Source: Bacteroidota bacterium (lineage in GTDB: Bacteria > Bacteroidota > Ignavibacteria > Ignavibacteriales > Melioribacteraceae). From it: DNA of 64,000 nucleotides. Under the pieces are notes generated by a model that worked only from the letters and a program-made list of their open reading frames with translations, ran no database searches and was not told the DNA's origin. How positions within the stretch are numbered: position 1 is the first letter of the stretch; each line of letters opens with the position of its first letter. Positions 55,744-64,000 of the stretch are shown piece after piece. The DNA is taken from the NCBI GenBank assembly GCA_018818065.1, contig JAHISV010000005.1, positions 168,527 to 232,526 of the forward strand, read 5' to 3'. A program made the position numbers and the translations under genes.

Positions 55744-57729
55744 ATGAGTGATCATCAAGTTGATCCTAAAAACAGCAAGCTGCCGGCTAATGCTTATACA
55801 GAGCTGAGTCCGGGTGAGGAATACGTTCCTCTTATGGATCCAAACAAAGAGGTTCCGGAAACGACTACATGGTCGATTTTTTGGGGACTTGTTATGGCTG
55901 TATTGTTCTCAGCATCCGCTGCTTACTTAGGCTTAAAAATCGGACAGGTATTCGAAGCGGCTATTCCTATAGCAATTATCGCTGTTGGATTATCTACCTT
56001 TACAAAAAGAAAAAATGCGCTGGGTGAAAATATTATTATTCAGTCCATAGGCTCAAATTCAGGAGCTGTTGTTGCAGGTGCAATATTTACTATACCTGCC
56101 TTATACATTCTTGAACTTCAAGCTGATTTTTTCCAGATATTCGGCGCTTCTGTCCTTGGTGCCTTTTTAGGAATTTTGTTTCTTATTCCATTTAGAAAAT
56201 ATTTTGTAAAAGAAATGCATGGAAAATTCCCTTTTCCCGAAGCTACTGCTACAACTGAAGTATTGGTAGCCGGTGAAAAAGGTGGTAAGTCTGCTGCTAT
56301 TCTAATTATGGCTGGACTTGTTGGTGGTATTTATGACTTCTGTATAGCCACATTCGGTTGGTGGAGCGAAACCATCTCAAGTCGTGTTTTACCTTTCGGT
56401 GAAAAAATTGCGACTGACCTTAAATTGGTTTTTAAGGTAAATGTCGGCTCTGCTATTATGGGTCTTGGATTTATAATCGGGCTTAAGTATTCGTTATTAA
56501 TTGCTGCGGGTTCATTCGTGTCCTGGTTTGTGATTATACCAATATTTGCTTATCTCGGTGATTTTATTGCCACACCTATCGGTGCTAATGTTAGTCTTCT
56601 TATAAGAGATATGTCAGCTGAGCAGATTTTTAGCAACTATGTCCGCCATATTGGTATTGGCGGTATTGCAATGGCAGGTATCATCGGAATTATAAAATCT
56701 TCAGGTGTTATTAAAACTGCTTTTGGTATGGCTGTTAAAGAATTTTTTGGCGGCATAGGTAAAACAGCTGATGAAAAAAGAATTGAACGCGATATTCCAA
56801 TGAGTATTATCGTAGGCGGTATAGTTCTTACTCTTATCGCTATTTTAATATTCTTCTGGATGGGAGTTGTGGGAAATCTCTGGTTGGCATTTGTTGGTTT
56901 GTTAATTGTGCTGATTATTTCTTTCCTCTTTACAACAGTTGCGGCAAATGCAATTGCCATTGTTGGAACAAATCCGGTTTCCGGAATGACCCTTATGACC
57001 CTGATTCTTTCCTCAGTCGTACTTGTTTCTGTTGGTCTTAGCGGCACAGCAGGTATGGTTTCAGCGCTTATCATTGGTGGTACTGTTTGTACAGCTCTGT
57101 CAGTTGCCGGTGCTTTTATTACTGACTTAAAAGTTGGTTACTGGCTTGGCTCTACTCCTCAGAAACAGGAAAAATGGAAATTTGTTGGCGCTGTATTTTC
57201 AGCAGCTACGGTTTCATGGGTAATACTAATGCTTAACGAAACTTACGGTTTCACGGGCGAAGGTTCCCTGGTTGCTCCACAGGCTAACGCTATGGCTGCT
57301 GTAATTAAGCCTCTTATGTCAAACCAGCCTGCACCATGGATTCTTTACATGGCAGGCGCCTTCTTTGCCTTAACATTAAACTGGATTGGAATACCTGCTC
57401 TAGCATTTGCCCTGGGTATGTATCTTCCAATAGATTTGAACACACCACTAGTTGTTGGTGGTTTGATAGCTCACTTTGTTACGACACGCAGCAAAGATAA
57501 AGATCTTAACAACGCTCGCAGAGAACGTGGTACACTTATCGCTTCCGGGTTTATTGCCGGTGGCGCTCTCTTAGGTGTTCTCGCTGCAACATTGCGTTAT
57601 GCTGGTCTTGACATACAAAATGTTGAGTGGATGGAATCGCACGGTGGTGAAATTCTTGCCTTCGTAATGTTCGGTCTCTTAGCCATTTATATGATCTGGG
57701 ATTCAATGAGAGCTGAGAAAGAAGACTAA
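55744..57729 (+). CDS. Oligopeptide transporter, OPT family
   Basis: 661 residues with about 15 hydrophobic segments. It matches bacterial OPT proteins: ASAAYLGLKIGQVFEA, the SIGSNSGAVVAGAIFTIPA region, FPFPEATATTEVLVAGE and the later NPVSGMTLM. OPT proteins import oligopeptides or metal chelates by proton coupling. It directly follows the exported S8 protease (12 bases), so extracellular proteolysis followed by peptide uptake is a reasonable model. A hairpin terminator follows. Confidence 0.92.
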   Translation: MSDHQVDPKNSKLPANAYTELSPGEEYVPLMDPNKEVPETTTWSIFWGLVMAVLFSASAAYLGLKIGQVFEAAIPIAIIAVGLSTFTKRKNALGENIIIQSIGSNSGAVVAGAIFTIPALYILELQADFFQIFGASVLGAFLGILFLIPFRKYFVKEMHGKFPFPEATATTEVLVAGEKGGKSAAILIMAGLVGGIYDFCIATFGWWSETISSRVLPFGEKIATDLKLVFKVNVGSAIMGLGFIIGLKYSLLIAAGSFVSWFVIIPIFAYLGDFIATPIGANVSLLIRDMSAEQIFSNYVRHIGIGGIAMAGIIGIIKSSGVIKTAFGMAVKEFFGGIGKTADEKRIERDIPMSIIVGGIVLTLIAILIFFWMGVVGNLWLAFVGLLIVLIISFLFTTVAANAIAIVGTNPVSGMTLMTLILSSVVLVSVGLSGTAGMVSALIIGGTVCTALSVAGAFITDLKVGYWLGSTPQKQEKWKFVGAVFSAATVSWVILMLNETYGFTGEGSLVAPQANAMAAVIKPLMSNQPAPWILYMAGAFFALTLNWIGIPALAFALGMYLPIDLNTPLVVGGLIAHFVTTRSKDKDLNNARRERGTLIASGFIAGGALLGVLAATLRYAGLDIQNVEWMESHGGEILAFVMFGLLAIYMIWDSMRAEKED

Positions 57730-57751
57730 GAAATAAGTTAATACATTTTTA

Positions 57752-57786
57752 AAGAGCCTCTTCGCCTATGGTGGAGGGGCTCTTCT
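57752..57786 (+). terminator. Terminator after the OPT transporter gene
   Basis: AAGAGCCTCTTCGCC (57752-57766) pairs with 57770-57784 through a 3-base loop with several G-T pairs. TCTTCT completes the T-rich side. It lies 23 bases after the OPT stop. Confidence 0.8.
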
Positions 57787-57880
57787 ATAAGCTTCAACCG
57801 GGCTGGCAAGAGTTCAATATTAAAAATGATTAAATTACCGCTACGCCAGGAGTACTTTAAAGTAAGTGGAGAGATTCAAA

Positions 57881-58228
57881 ATGAAAAAAATGGTTTTTTG
57901 CCTGCTCTGTTTACCCATTTTATTTGCAGGGTGTTCTCAGGTTAGTTCGCCGGATAACCCTGAATGGATTGAAGAACTAATTAGTGAGTATCAAAATCAA
58001 CCGGTTGGAAATCCTCCACAAAGTATTTGGCAGTATACTTACGAGGGGCAGCTGGTTTATTATGTTCCGCCGCAATGTTGTGATCAATTTAGTGTGTTGT
58101 ACGATAAAGAGGGTGACTATATCTGCGCGCCGGATGGTGGAATTACTGGAAGAGGTGATGGACAGTGTCCCGATTTTTTTAGTGACCGCAAAAATGAAAA
58201 GCTAATTTGGAGAGATTCAAGAGAGTAG
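57881..58228 (+). CDS. DUF6970 domain lipoprotein
   Basis: 115 residues with a lipoprotein signal (LPILFAGCSQ, lipid-modified Cys18). The mature part matches DUF6970: SIWQYTYEGQLVYYVPPQCC, DQFSVLYDKEGDYICAPDGG and GDGQCPDF, rich in conserved Cys and Gly. Function unknown. ATG 57881 is used rather than GTG 57866, with GGAGAG 7 bases upstream. Confidence 0.8.
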   Translation: MKKMVFCLLCLPILFAGCSQVSSPDNPEWIEELISEYQNQPVGNPPQSIWQYTYEGQLVYYVPPQCCDQFSVLYDKEGDYICAPDGGITGRGDGQCPDFFSDRKNEKLIWRDSRE

Positions 58229-58564
58229 TAAATATACAGTAAAATATATCCTCCGTGGCGGAAACCCATTCCATAATGCGCCAGGTAAACATTCCTGTTT
58301 CATTTACAAAACTGGTTTGGATGAATTATCGACTTGGAATGCCCCGATCTCAGTTTCATTCCGCTTGACCTAACTTAAAAATTTATATCCGGAATCAACG
58401 CATTTTACATCAAACTTTCTGAATTCATTATTAAAATACGATGAATTGAAAAAAATAATAATGATTATTTAGCTTAACAAACCAATTTGTTTTACGATGA
58501 TAAAGGCAGAGTAGTATGTATTTGCTAAAGTGTGAACATTATTTGATTTATCAGAGGTAGATTT
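58229..58564. other. Intergenic region before the FapA-like gene
   Basis: 336 bases without a convincing gene. A short AT-rich palindrome AATAATGATTATT (58457-58469) has some likeness to iron-regulator sites but is probably chance. No terminator or RNA gene was recognised. Confidence 0.45.
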
Positions 58565-59974
58565 ATGTTGTTAGGCGAGACTCAAAAAAAGATAAGTGAA
58601 TTATTCACAATCGATTTTTCGGAAGATAATATGCAGGCCTTCCTGACAATTAGCGAACCGGACGCCGAAACCAGAAAATTATTTACACCTCTTAAGTTTA
58701 TAAACATACTTAACAATTTTGGTGTTAAATACGGCGTAAAATCAGATACTATTGATGAAATTTACAATGAACGAAAATGGAATGAGAAATTTCTAATCGC
58801 CGAAGGCAAACCTTCTAAAGAGGGTGAACCTGCCAGTTTGGAGTTATATTTTGAATCAGAAAAATCACTTAAACCAAAGATACGGGAAAATGGGCATGTT
58901 GACTATAAGGAAGTCTGCATTGTAACCAGTATTGAGAAGGGCGCTTCTTTGCTAAAAAAAATAGCAGCTACAAAGGGGTATCCTGGAAAAGATGTGCGGG
59001 GAAATGAATTGCCGGCGCAAATGGGCAAGGAAATCACTCTTGCAGCAGGCAAGGGTACTTACTGGGATGAAAATGATGCCACTCTCTTGAAAGCAGATGG
59101 AGATGGCATTGTTATTTATAATGTTCAGAAGAACACAGTTGAAGTTCAGCAAATTTATGTTATACCGGGATCAGTCGATTACTCAACCGGTAATATAAAT
59201 GTTAAAAGCTCCGTGGATATAAAAGGTGACGTAAAACCGGGTTTTTCTGTTACCACTCCTTATGGTGTAATGGTTAAAGGTGTGGTTGAAAACGCAAGCA
59301 TAGCCTGCAAAGCATGTTTAAAGGTTGGGGCAGGCATTAGCGGAGATAACGTTCAGCTTATTACGGTCGGCGGTGATATTCATTCTGGCTACATCAATAC
59401 TCAACAAATAAAATGCTGTGGTAGTATATATGTGTCTCAGGAAATAAGAAGCTCAAATGTTGAGTGCGAAAATGAAATTGTAATTACTAAACCGAGCGGG
59501 GCTATTATTGGTGGGCATACGACTGCCGCAAACGCAATATCTTCCGGCTTTATTGGTAATTCGTACGGTATACTCACCGAGATTACAGTGGGTGTTAGTC
59601 CCAGAGTAAGGCGGGAGCTGCTTCTGAAAGAAAATGAAAAAAATATCATGGAAAAGAAAATAAATGATCTAATAAAAAAAATAACGTATATCGCTCAGCA
59701 TTCTCCTCCTTCCCTCTTAGAGTCCCGTCTTGTTACGCATAAGGCAGATTGGGAAGAACAGTGTAAGAAATTCGAAATTCTCAAGAGTGAAGTTGCTGAT
59801 CTTGAGAAAGCCTGCTACATTACTGCAAACGCTGTGGTTCGCGTTACGAAAACAATATATCCCGGAACTACCGTAAGAATAAAACAAGCTGTTTACGAAG
59901 TGAAAGAAGAATTGTCGCACGTAAAATTCGTGCTTGAGGAAGAGCAAATTGTGTGTAAAAATCTGGAAGAATAA
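58565..59974 (+). CDS. FapA (DUF342) family protein
   Basis: 469 residues. The N-terminal part is divergent. The middle is a right-handed beta-helix-like region typical of FapA/DUF342 (TPYGVMVKGVVENASIACK, VGGDIHSGYINTQQIKCCG). A C-terminal coiled coil is formed by KKINDLIKKI and similar stretches. FapA-type proteins are polymer-forming cytoplasmic proteins linked to flagellar or cell-shape functions in some bacteria. There are no flagellar genes nearby. AGAGGTAG precedes the ATG. Confidence 0.85.
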   Translation: MLLGETQKKISELFTIDFSEDNMQAFLTISEPDAETRKLFTPLKFINILNNFGVKYGVKSDTIDEIYNERKWNEKFLIAEGKPSKEGEPASLELYFESEKSLKPKIRENGHVDYKEVCIVTSIEKGASLLKKIAATKGYPGKDVRGNELPAQMGKEITLAAGKGTYWDENDATLLKADGDGIVIYNVQKNTVEVQQIYVIPGSVDYSTGNINVKSSVDIKGDVKPGFSVTTPYGVMVKGVVENASIACKACLKVGAGISGDNVQLITVGGDIHSGYINTQQIKCCGSIYVSQEIRSSNVECENEIVITKPSGAIIGGHTTAANAISSGFIGNSYGILTEITVGVSPRVRRELLLKENEKNIMEKKINDLIKKITYIAQHSPPSLLESRLVTHKADWEEQCKKFEILKSEVADLEKACYITANAVVRVTKTIYPGTTVRIKQAVYEVKEELSHVKFVLEEEQIVCKNLEE

Positions 59975-60071
59975 AAAAACACTTTAATAAATATTATAAT
60001 ATCTCACAACTCGTTCATTCTTTTTCCAACCCCGCTTTCATACTCCCCTAAAATAGAGTAATTTTACCCGT

Positions 60072-61082
60072 ATGATTTCTGAAATAAATATTGAAGAAGC
60101 ACTTACATCAGATTTAAGCGTAATCGATGTTCGTTCGCCGGCTGAATTTGAACATGGGCATATCCCCGGGGCTGCAAGTATACCATTGTTTTCAAACGAA
60201 GAAAGAGCTCATGTAGGGACGGTATATAAGCAGCAATCAAAAGAAGCAGCTACTGAGTTGGGCTACGAATATGTCATACCCAAGTTGGAGAGCTTTATAG
60301 CTGATTCTTTTAAAGTATCTCCTACTGGTAAAGTAGTTGTTCATTGCTGGCGTGGGGGCATGCGCAGCCGTTCATTCGCGCAGCATTTATCTGAGAATGG
60401 TTTTACAGATGTTAAGTTAATTATTGGTGGATACAAAGCTTACAGGAATTATGTTTTAGATACGCTGGCAACGCCAGTCCAGCTTAAAGTTTTAGGCGGA
60501 TATACCGGCAGTGGTAAAACTCACATTTTAAATGAACTAAAAAAACTCGGAAAACAGGTCATTGATCTCGAAGGTCTGGCTAATCATAAGGGGTCAGCTT
60601 TTGGCGGCATTGGGCAGCTTGAGCAGCCAACTATTGAACAATTTGAAAATAACCTTCATGAAGAATTAAGCAAGCTTGATTTAAGCAAACCCATTTGGGT
60701 TGAAGATGAAAGCCATAACATTGGCAGGGCAAATATACCAATGCAATTTTTCGAGCAAATGCGAAGCGCGAAATTACTATTCATCGATATTCCAACAGAG
60801 GAGCGCGCCAAACACCTTGTTACTGAATATGCAAATTGCAATAGCCAGGAATTGGCTGAATCTATTCAGCGGATTGCGAAGCGACTGGGTGGCTTAAGCG
60901 TAAAAAATGCTATTGAGGAGTTGGAGAATAAAAACTTTTTTGAGGTGGCGAAGATTTCACTTCATTATTATGACAAATCCTATTTAAAGGGAATGAGCAA
61001 GCGAAAAACAGAAGATGTAATTCGAATTCCGCTTCCATCAACCAACCATTATGAAAACGCATTACAAATCGAAAATAGATAA
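60072..61082 (+). CDS. mnmH: tRNA 2-selenouridine synthase MnmH
   Basis: 336 residues. The N-terminal rhodanese-like domain carries catalytic Cys92 in [13 protein letters not shown]. It is followed by a P-loop domain with GYTGSGKT at residues 143-150. This two-domain order is diagnostic for MnmH (SelU), which uses selenophosphate to convert 2-thiouridine to 2-selenouridine at the wobble position of tRNAs. selD follows 5 bases later, providing the selenophosphate donor. Confidence 0.95.
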   Translation: MISEINIEEALTSDLSVIDVRSPAEFEHGHIPGAASIPLFSNEERAHVGTVYKQQSKEAATELGYEYVIPKLESFIADSFKVSPTGKVVVHCWRGGMRSRSFAQHLSENGFTDVKLIIGGYKAYRNYVLDTLATPVQLKVLGGYTGSGKTHILNELKKLGKQVIDLEGLANHKGSAFGGIGQLEQPTIEQFENNLHEELSKLDLSKPIWVEDESHNIGRANIPMQFFEQMRSAKLLFIDIPTEERAKHLVTEYANCNSQELAESIQRIAKRLGGLSVKNAIEELENKNFFEVAKISLHYYDKSYLKGMSKRKTEDVIRIPLPSTNHYENALQIENR

Positions 61083-61087
61083 AAATT

Positions 61088-62119
61088 ATGAATGAAATTA
61101 AACTAACACAATACAGTCATGGAGCCGGGTGCGGCTGCAAAATTTCTCCCAAGGTATTATCAACCATCTTAGAATCTAATCTGGCTCCCCAAACTGATGC
61201 CCGTTTACTGGTGGGAAACGACAGCAGAGATGATGCCGCGGTTTACGACCTGGGCGACGGTACTGCAATTATAAGTACCACAGATTTTTTTATGCCCATA
61301 GTTGATGATCCCTTTACCTTCGGGAAGATTGCTGCCACTAACGCTATTAGTGATGTTTATGCCATGGGTGGTAAACCTCTTTTGGCTATTGCAATTCTGG
61401 GTTGGCCGCTCAACAAACTTTCGCCCGAAATTGCGCAACAAGTGCTGGAAGGCGGGCGGCAGACGTGCATGGAAGCAGGTATAGCCTTAGCCGGAGGGCA
61501 TAGCATCGATAGCCCCGAACCAATTTTCGGACTGGCTGTAACAGGCAGAGTTGATTTGAATAAACTAAAGCGAAACGACACGGCGACTAATGGCTGCAAA
61601 CTCTACCTGACTAAACCATTGGGTGTCGGCATTTTTACTACAGCTCAAAAGCAGGGGAAATTACTCCCCGAACATGAACAAATAGCGCCTGATTCCATGA
61701 CTAAATTAAACATGATTGGAGAAGATTTAGCCAGCATTGAAGGTGTGAAAGCCATGACGGATGTTACAGGTTTTGGGCTTCTTGGTCACCTTACGGAGAT
61801 GTGCGAAGGTAGTAACCTCTCGGCCGAAATTGAATTTGATAAGATTCCAATCTTTGATGGCGTATATCAATATATTGATCAGGGCTGTATGCCCGGAGGC
61901 ACCCACAGAAATTGGGAAAGCTACGGACATCATGTTAACTTAAAAGAAGATGGCAACAAGTTAATACTCTGCGATCCCCAAACAAGCGGTGGCTTGCTTA
62001 TAGCAGTTGAAGAGACCGCCGTTGAAGAAGTAGAAAAGTTTCTTACAGATAACGGTATAATCGCGGTTTCGTTTGGACAATTAAAAGCAAGATCAGAAGT
62101 GCTGATAACGGTGTTGTAA
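61088..62119 (+). CDS. selD: Selenide, water dikinase SelD
   Basis: 343 residues. It makes selenophosphate from selenide and ATP. The N-terminal [10 protein letters not shown] has Cys15, Cys17 and Lys18 in the known active-site arrangement. [39 protein letters not shown] and the glycine-rich [11 protein letters not shown] segments complete the AIRS/SelD-type ATP site. The active-site position is cysteine, not selenocysteine. It is coupled with mnmH (5-base gap). Confidence 0.96.
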   Translation: MNEIKLTQYSHGAGCGCKISPKVLSTILESNLAPQTDARLLVGNDSRDDAAVYDLGDGTAIISTTDFFMPIVDDPFTFGKIAATNAISDVYAMGGKPLLAIAILGWPLNKLSPEIAQQVLEGGRQTCMEAGIALAGGHSIDSPEPIFGLAVTGRVDLNKLKRNDTATNGCKLYLTKPLGVGIFTTAQKQGKLLPEHEQIAPDSMTKLNMIGEDLASIEGVKAMTDVTGFGLLGHLTEMCEGSNLSAEIEFDKIPIFDGVYQYIDQGCMPGGTHRNWESYGHHVNLKEDGNKLILCDPQTSGGLLIAVEETAVEEVEKFLTDNGIIAVSFGQLKARSEVLITVL

Positions 62120-62247
62120 AAATAGAACCACAAGAGTAATCACAGCAAAAACTATTGTTTATTGAATCACTATTTTCGTCCCGTTGCTAATATAGGGTTC
62201 ACGTTTAATTTATTATTAAAATATTAATATCATATTCTAAGGATGTT

Positions 62248-63378
62248 ATGGCTCTTACAAATATACGAGGTCTTTACCCCCATTTAAAACAAGACGGTGT
62301 TTATTTTAATCATGCTGCAATGGGTCCGATGAATATTCTAACCCAGAAAGCCATTGATGTTTATGTGAAGGGGAGAACAATTCAGCCAATTGATCCATTT
62401 GCACAATACCTTGAGTGGAGTAACCTTCTCAAAGAGAATTTAAGTGAAATGCTTAACTGTACACCTGACAGGTTGGCCTGGACTGACTGTGTTGGTAACG
62501 CTATGAACATGGTAGCACAGGGTCTTGAGTGGAATAAGGATGACCATATTATCCTAAACGATCTTGAATTTCCCTCAAATGTTTATCCTTTTCTGAACCT
62601 GGAGAAACAAAGGGTTAAGGTAGAAATTGTAAGTACCGAGAATGGAGTTGTGAGTATTGAAAAGATTGAAGCAGCGATTACACCTAAAACAAAACTTATC
62701 TCTATCAGCCATGTTCAGTTTCTTACAGGGTACCGGATGGATTTAGTCAGGCTTGGTGAGATTTGTAAAAAGCATGGAATTATATTTTGTGTTGATGTGA
62801 TTCAGTCAAGCGGAGTAGTACCTATTGATGTTGAAAAAATGAATATCGATTTCCTTGCAGGTGGATCGCACAAGTGGTTAATGGCACTTATAGGTCTTGG
62901 CTATTTTTACATAAGCGAGGAACTCCAGTCAAAAATAAATCAAAAATATGTTGGCTGGACTTCCGTAAATGATATGTGGAACCTTCTTGATTATAATATT
63001 GAATTCAGAGAGGGTGCTGACAGATTCCAGAATGGAGGTCACAGTTTCATTGGAGTTGTGGCACTCAGTGCATCATTGCAAATCCTTATGCAAATTGGAA
63101 TTGAGAAGATAGAAGAAAGCATTCTTTCAAATACAGATTATCTTATCAATTCATTAAGTGAGCTTGGGTACAACTCAATACTTAAGTATCTGCCTGAAGA
63201 AAACAGGGCTGGGATAGTTTCAATAAAACTGGATAATGCCGAAAAGTTATCAGAGGCATTAAGCAAAATAAATGTAACTGTTGCAGTACGACAGGGCATT
63301 TTGCGCATGTCTCCTCATTACTATAACACCAAAGAAGATATAGATGAGTTCATTGCAAGATTAAAAAGCGTCTTATAA
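62248..63378 (+). CDS. Class V aminotransferase-fold PLP enzyme
   Basis: 376 residues. The PLP lysine is Lys209 in GGSHKWLMA and the cofactor aspartate is Asp183 in CVDVIQSSG. The early YFNHAAMGPM resembles cysteine desulfurase/isopenicillin epimerase-type enzymes. The catalytic cysteine loop used by NifS/SufS and selenocysteine lyases (R-x-G-x-H-C pattern near residue 350) is replaced by RQGILRMSPHYYN with no cysteine. It is therefore probably not a desulfurase, despite lying 128 bases after selD. The actual reaction is unknown. Confidence 0.82.
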   Translation: MALTNIRGLYPHLKQDGVYFNHAAMGPMNILTQKAIDVYVKGRTIQPIDPFAQYLEWSNLLKENLSEMLNCTPDRLAWTDCVGNAMNMVAQGLEWNKDDHIILNDLEFPSNVYPFLNLEKQRVKVEIVSTENGVVSIEKIEAAITPKTKLISISHVQFLTGYRMDLVRLGEICKKHGIIFCVDVIQSSGVVPIDVEKMNIDFLAGGSHKWLMALIGLGYFYISEELQSKINQKYVGWTSVNDMWNLLDYNIEFREGADRFQNGGHSFIGVVALSASLQILMQIGIEKIEESILSNTDYLINSLSELGYNSILKYLPEENRAGIVSIKLDNAEKLSEALSKINVTVAVRQGILRMSPHYYNTKEDIDEFIARLKSVL

Positions 63379-63379
63379 G

Positions 63380-64000
63380 TTATACCATAAAAGCTATGGC
63401 CCAGCGGGCAATACCAATGAGAAGTATCAATACTCCTTCTCCCCTGGTCAGTTTCCATCCCGTGCGCATGAATACCATAAGTATAAGCAGGGTAATAACC
63501 ATTATTATCAAGCTGATATAATCACTCTGTTCAATGCCAAGTGGACGTAAAATGGAAGCAATACCTAATACGCCCAGCATATTAAAAATGTCGCTGCCAA
63601 TAAGGTTGCCGGCAGAAATGCCATGTTTGCCTTTTGTAACAGCTACAATTGAAGTCGCAAGTTCGGGAGCAGAAGTACCAGCTGCAACAATTGTAACACC
63701 AATAAGCCATTCTGAAATACCGAATAATCGCGCTAGTTCAGAGGAAGACTCAACAAAAAAGTGAGCACTGGTAACAATTATTATTCCGCCTAGTATCAGC
63801 TTCGGAATATCTGATAATTTGAACGCGCCTTCCGGGACATCTTCATCAACATCCTGTTTCTGTTTTACAAGTACGGTGATATATATAATCAAGGCGGTGA
63901 ATAGAACTATTCCCTCGTAGAATTCCAATTTAAGATCATAGAAGAAGATAAGCAGCAGGACACCGGTTAATATGAGAACTATACCGTCTCTATAAATGAG
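63380..64000 (-). CDS. Na+/Ca2+ exchanger, C-terminal half (cut by window end)
   Basis: The frame runs open to the last base of the window, so the true start is outside. It encodes about 207 residues of a CaCA-family cation antiporter with helices throughout. The second alpha-repeat is clear: GTSAPELATSI and GNLIGSDIFNMLGVLG. A cytoplasmic acidic linker (KQKQDVDEDVPEG) precedes it. Similar bacterial proteins exchange calcium for sodium, for example YrbG-like. The TTG at 63928 could be mistaken for a start, but hydrophobic coding sequence continues upstream. Confidence 0.88.
   Translation of the reverse strand, partial: LIYRDGIVLILTGVLLLIFFYDLKLEFYEGIVLFTALIIYITVLVKQKQDVDEDVPEGAFKLSDIPKLILGGIIIVTSAHFFVESSSELARLFGISEWLIGVTIVAAGTSAPELATSIVAVTKGKHGISAGNLIGSDIFNMLGVLGIASILRPLGIEQSDYISLIIMVITLLILMVFMRTGWKLTRGEGVLILLIGIARWAIAFMV

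Noticed and set aside
58457..58469. Fur-like palindrome AATAATGATTATT
   Set aside because: Purely AT-rich, only a partial match to the Fur consensus, and the downstream FapA-like gene has no iron link.
1..64000. CRISPR arrays, tRNA genes, rRNA genes, IS elements or prophage
   Set aside because: No regularly spaced repeats, no convincing T-loop plus acceptor stem, and no transposase, integrase or phage structural gene were seen by eye. A tRNAscan/Infernal run would be decisive.

Overview
The window is about 64 kb of AT-rich, densely packed bacterial chromosome. No rRNA, tRNA, CRISPR array, transposase or phage gene was seen. The best guess at the source is the Ignavibacteria/Chlorobi side of the Bacteroidota. 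The main reason is the secreted protein at 33114-35987, whose C-terminal type IX secretion tail begins NYPNPFNPE, a form typical of that group. A TonB-dependent receptor, a mitochondrial-type aconitase, many signal peptides ending in AQ or SQ and a DUF5362 protein agree with this. The placement is inference from protein style, not a phylogeny.

Layout: 1-692 is the 3' end of a fatty acid desaturase. 1306-1425 encodes a tiny membrane protein, and 1663-3381 an acyl-CoA synthetase. 3796-13613 is a signalling block: a TonB-dependent receptor, a histidine kinase with a periplasmic YfiR domain and three PAS domains, a lone receiver, and two kinases that carry the receiver at the N-terminus. No DNA-binding output lies inside it. 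13614-16196 holds mostly minus-strand small genes (Cys-rich protein, DUF2834, two cupins, an alpha/beta hydrolase) with gmhA inserted on the plus strand.

16197-26451 is a complete phosphate regulon in one direction: porin, pstS, pstC, pstA, pstB, phoU, phoB, phoR. Two Pho-box-like direct repeats (TTAAC-N6-TTAAC) lie in the divergent promoter region, one facing each way. A hairpin with a T-tract after pstS probably makes binding protein more abundant than the membrane complex. PstC and PstA both carry large extra periplasmic domains.

26495-32691 is a minus-strand run of DinB, MBL-fold hydrolase, beta-barrel, transglutaminase-like, small kinase-fold and C69 dipeptidase genes. 33114-35987 is a long secreted protein with RTX-like repeats and a type IX tail. 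36087-48345 is mostly housekeeping: YciI-like protein, LEA-type lipoprotein, aconitase, threonine dehydratase, TetR, CPBP protease, valS, DUF5362 and Tex. 48767-51884 carries small accessory genes (beta-barrel, ArsC-like, DUF6789, DUF1569, SemiSWEET). 52071-57729 pairs an exported subtilisin-like protease with an OPT peptide transporter. 57881-63378 carries a DUF6970 lipoprotein, a FapA-like protein, and the selenium genes mnmH and selD followed by a class V aminotransferase-fold enzyme. The window ends inside a Na+/Ca2+ exchanger gene.

The strongest leads for something undescribed are the TonB receptor/YfiR-kinase/receiver-first-kinase block, the paired Pho boxes with enlarged Pst permeases, the RTX-like repeats on a type IX cargo, a 55-codon P-loop reading frame overlapping the gene at 48767, and several structured intergenic elements (an orphan minus-strand terminator near 37405, a GATC-dense inverted repeat near 46108, and a two-way hairpin near 42681).
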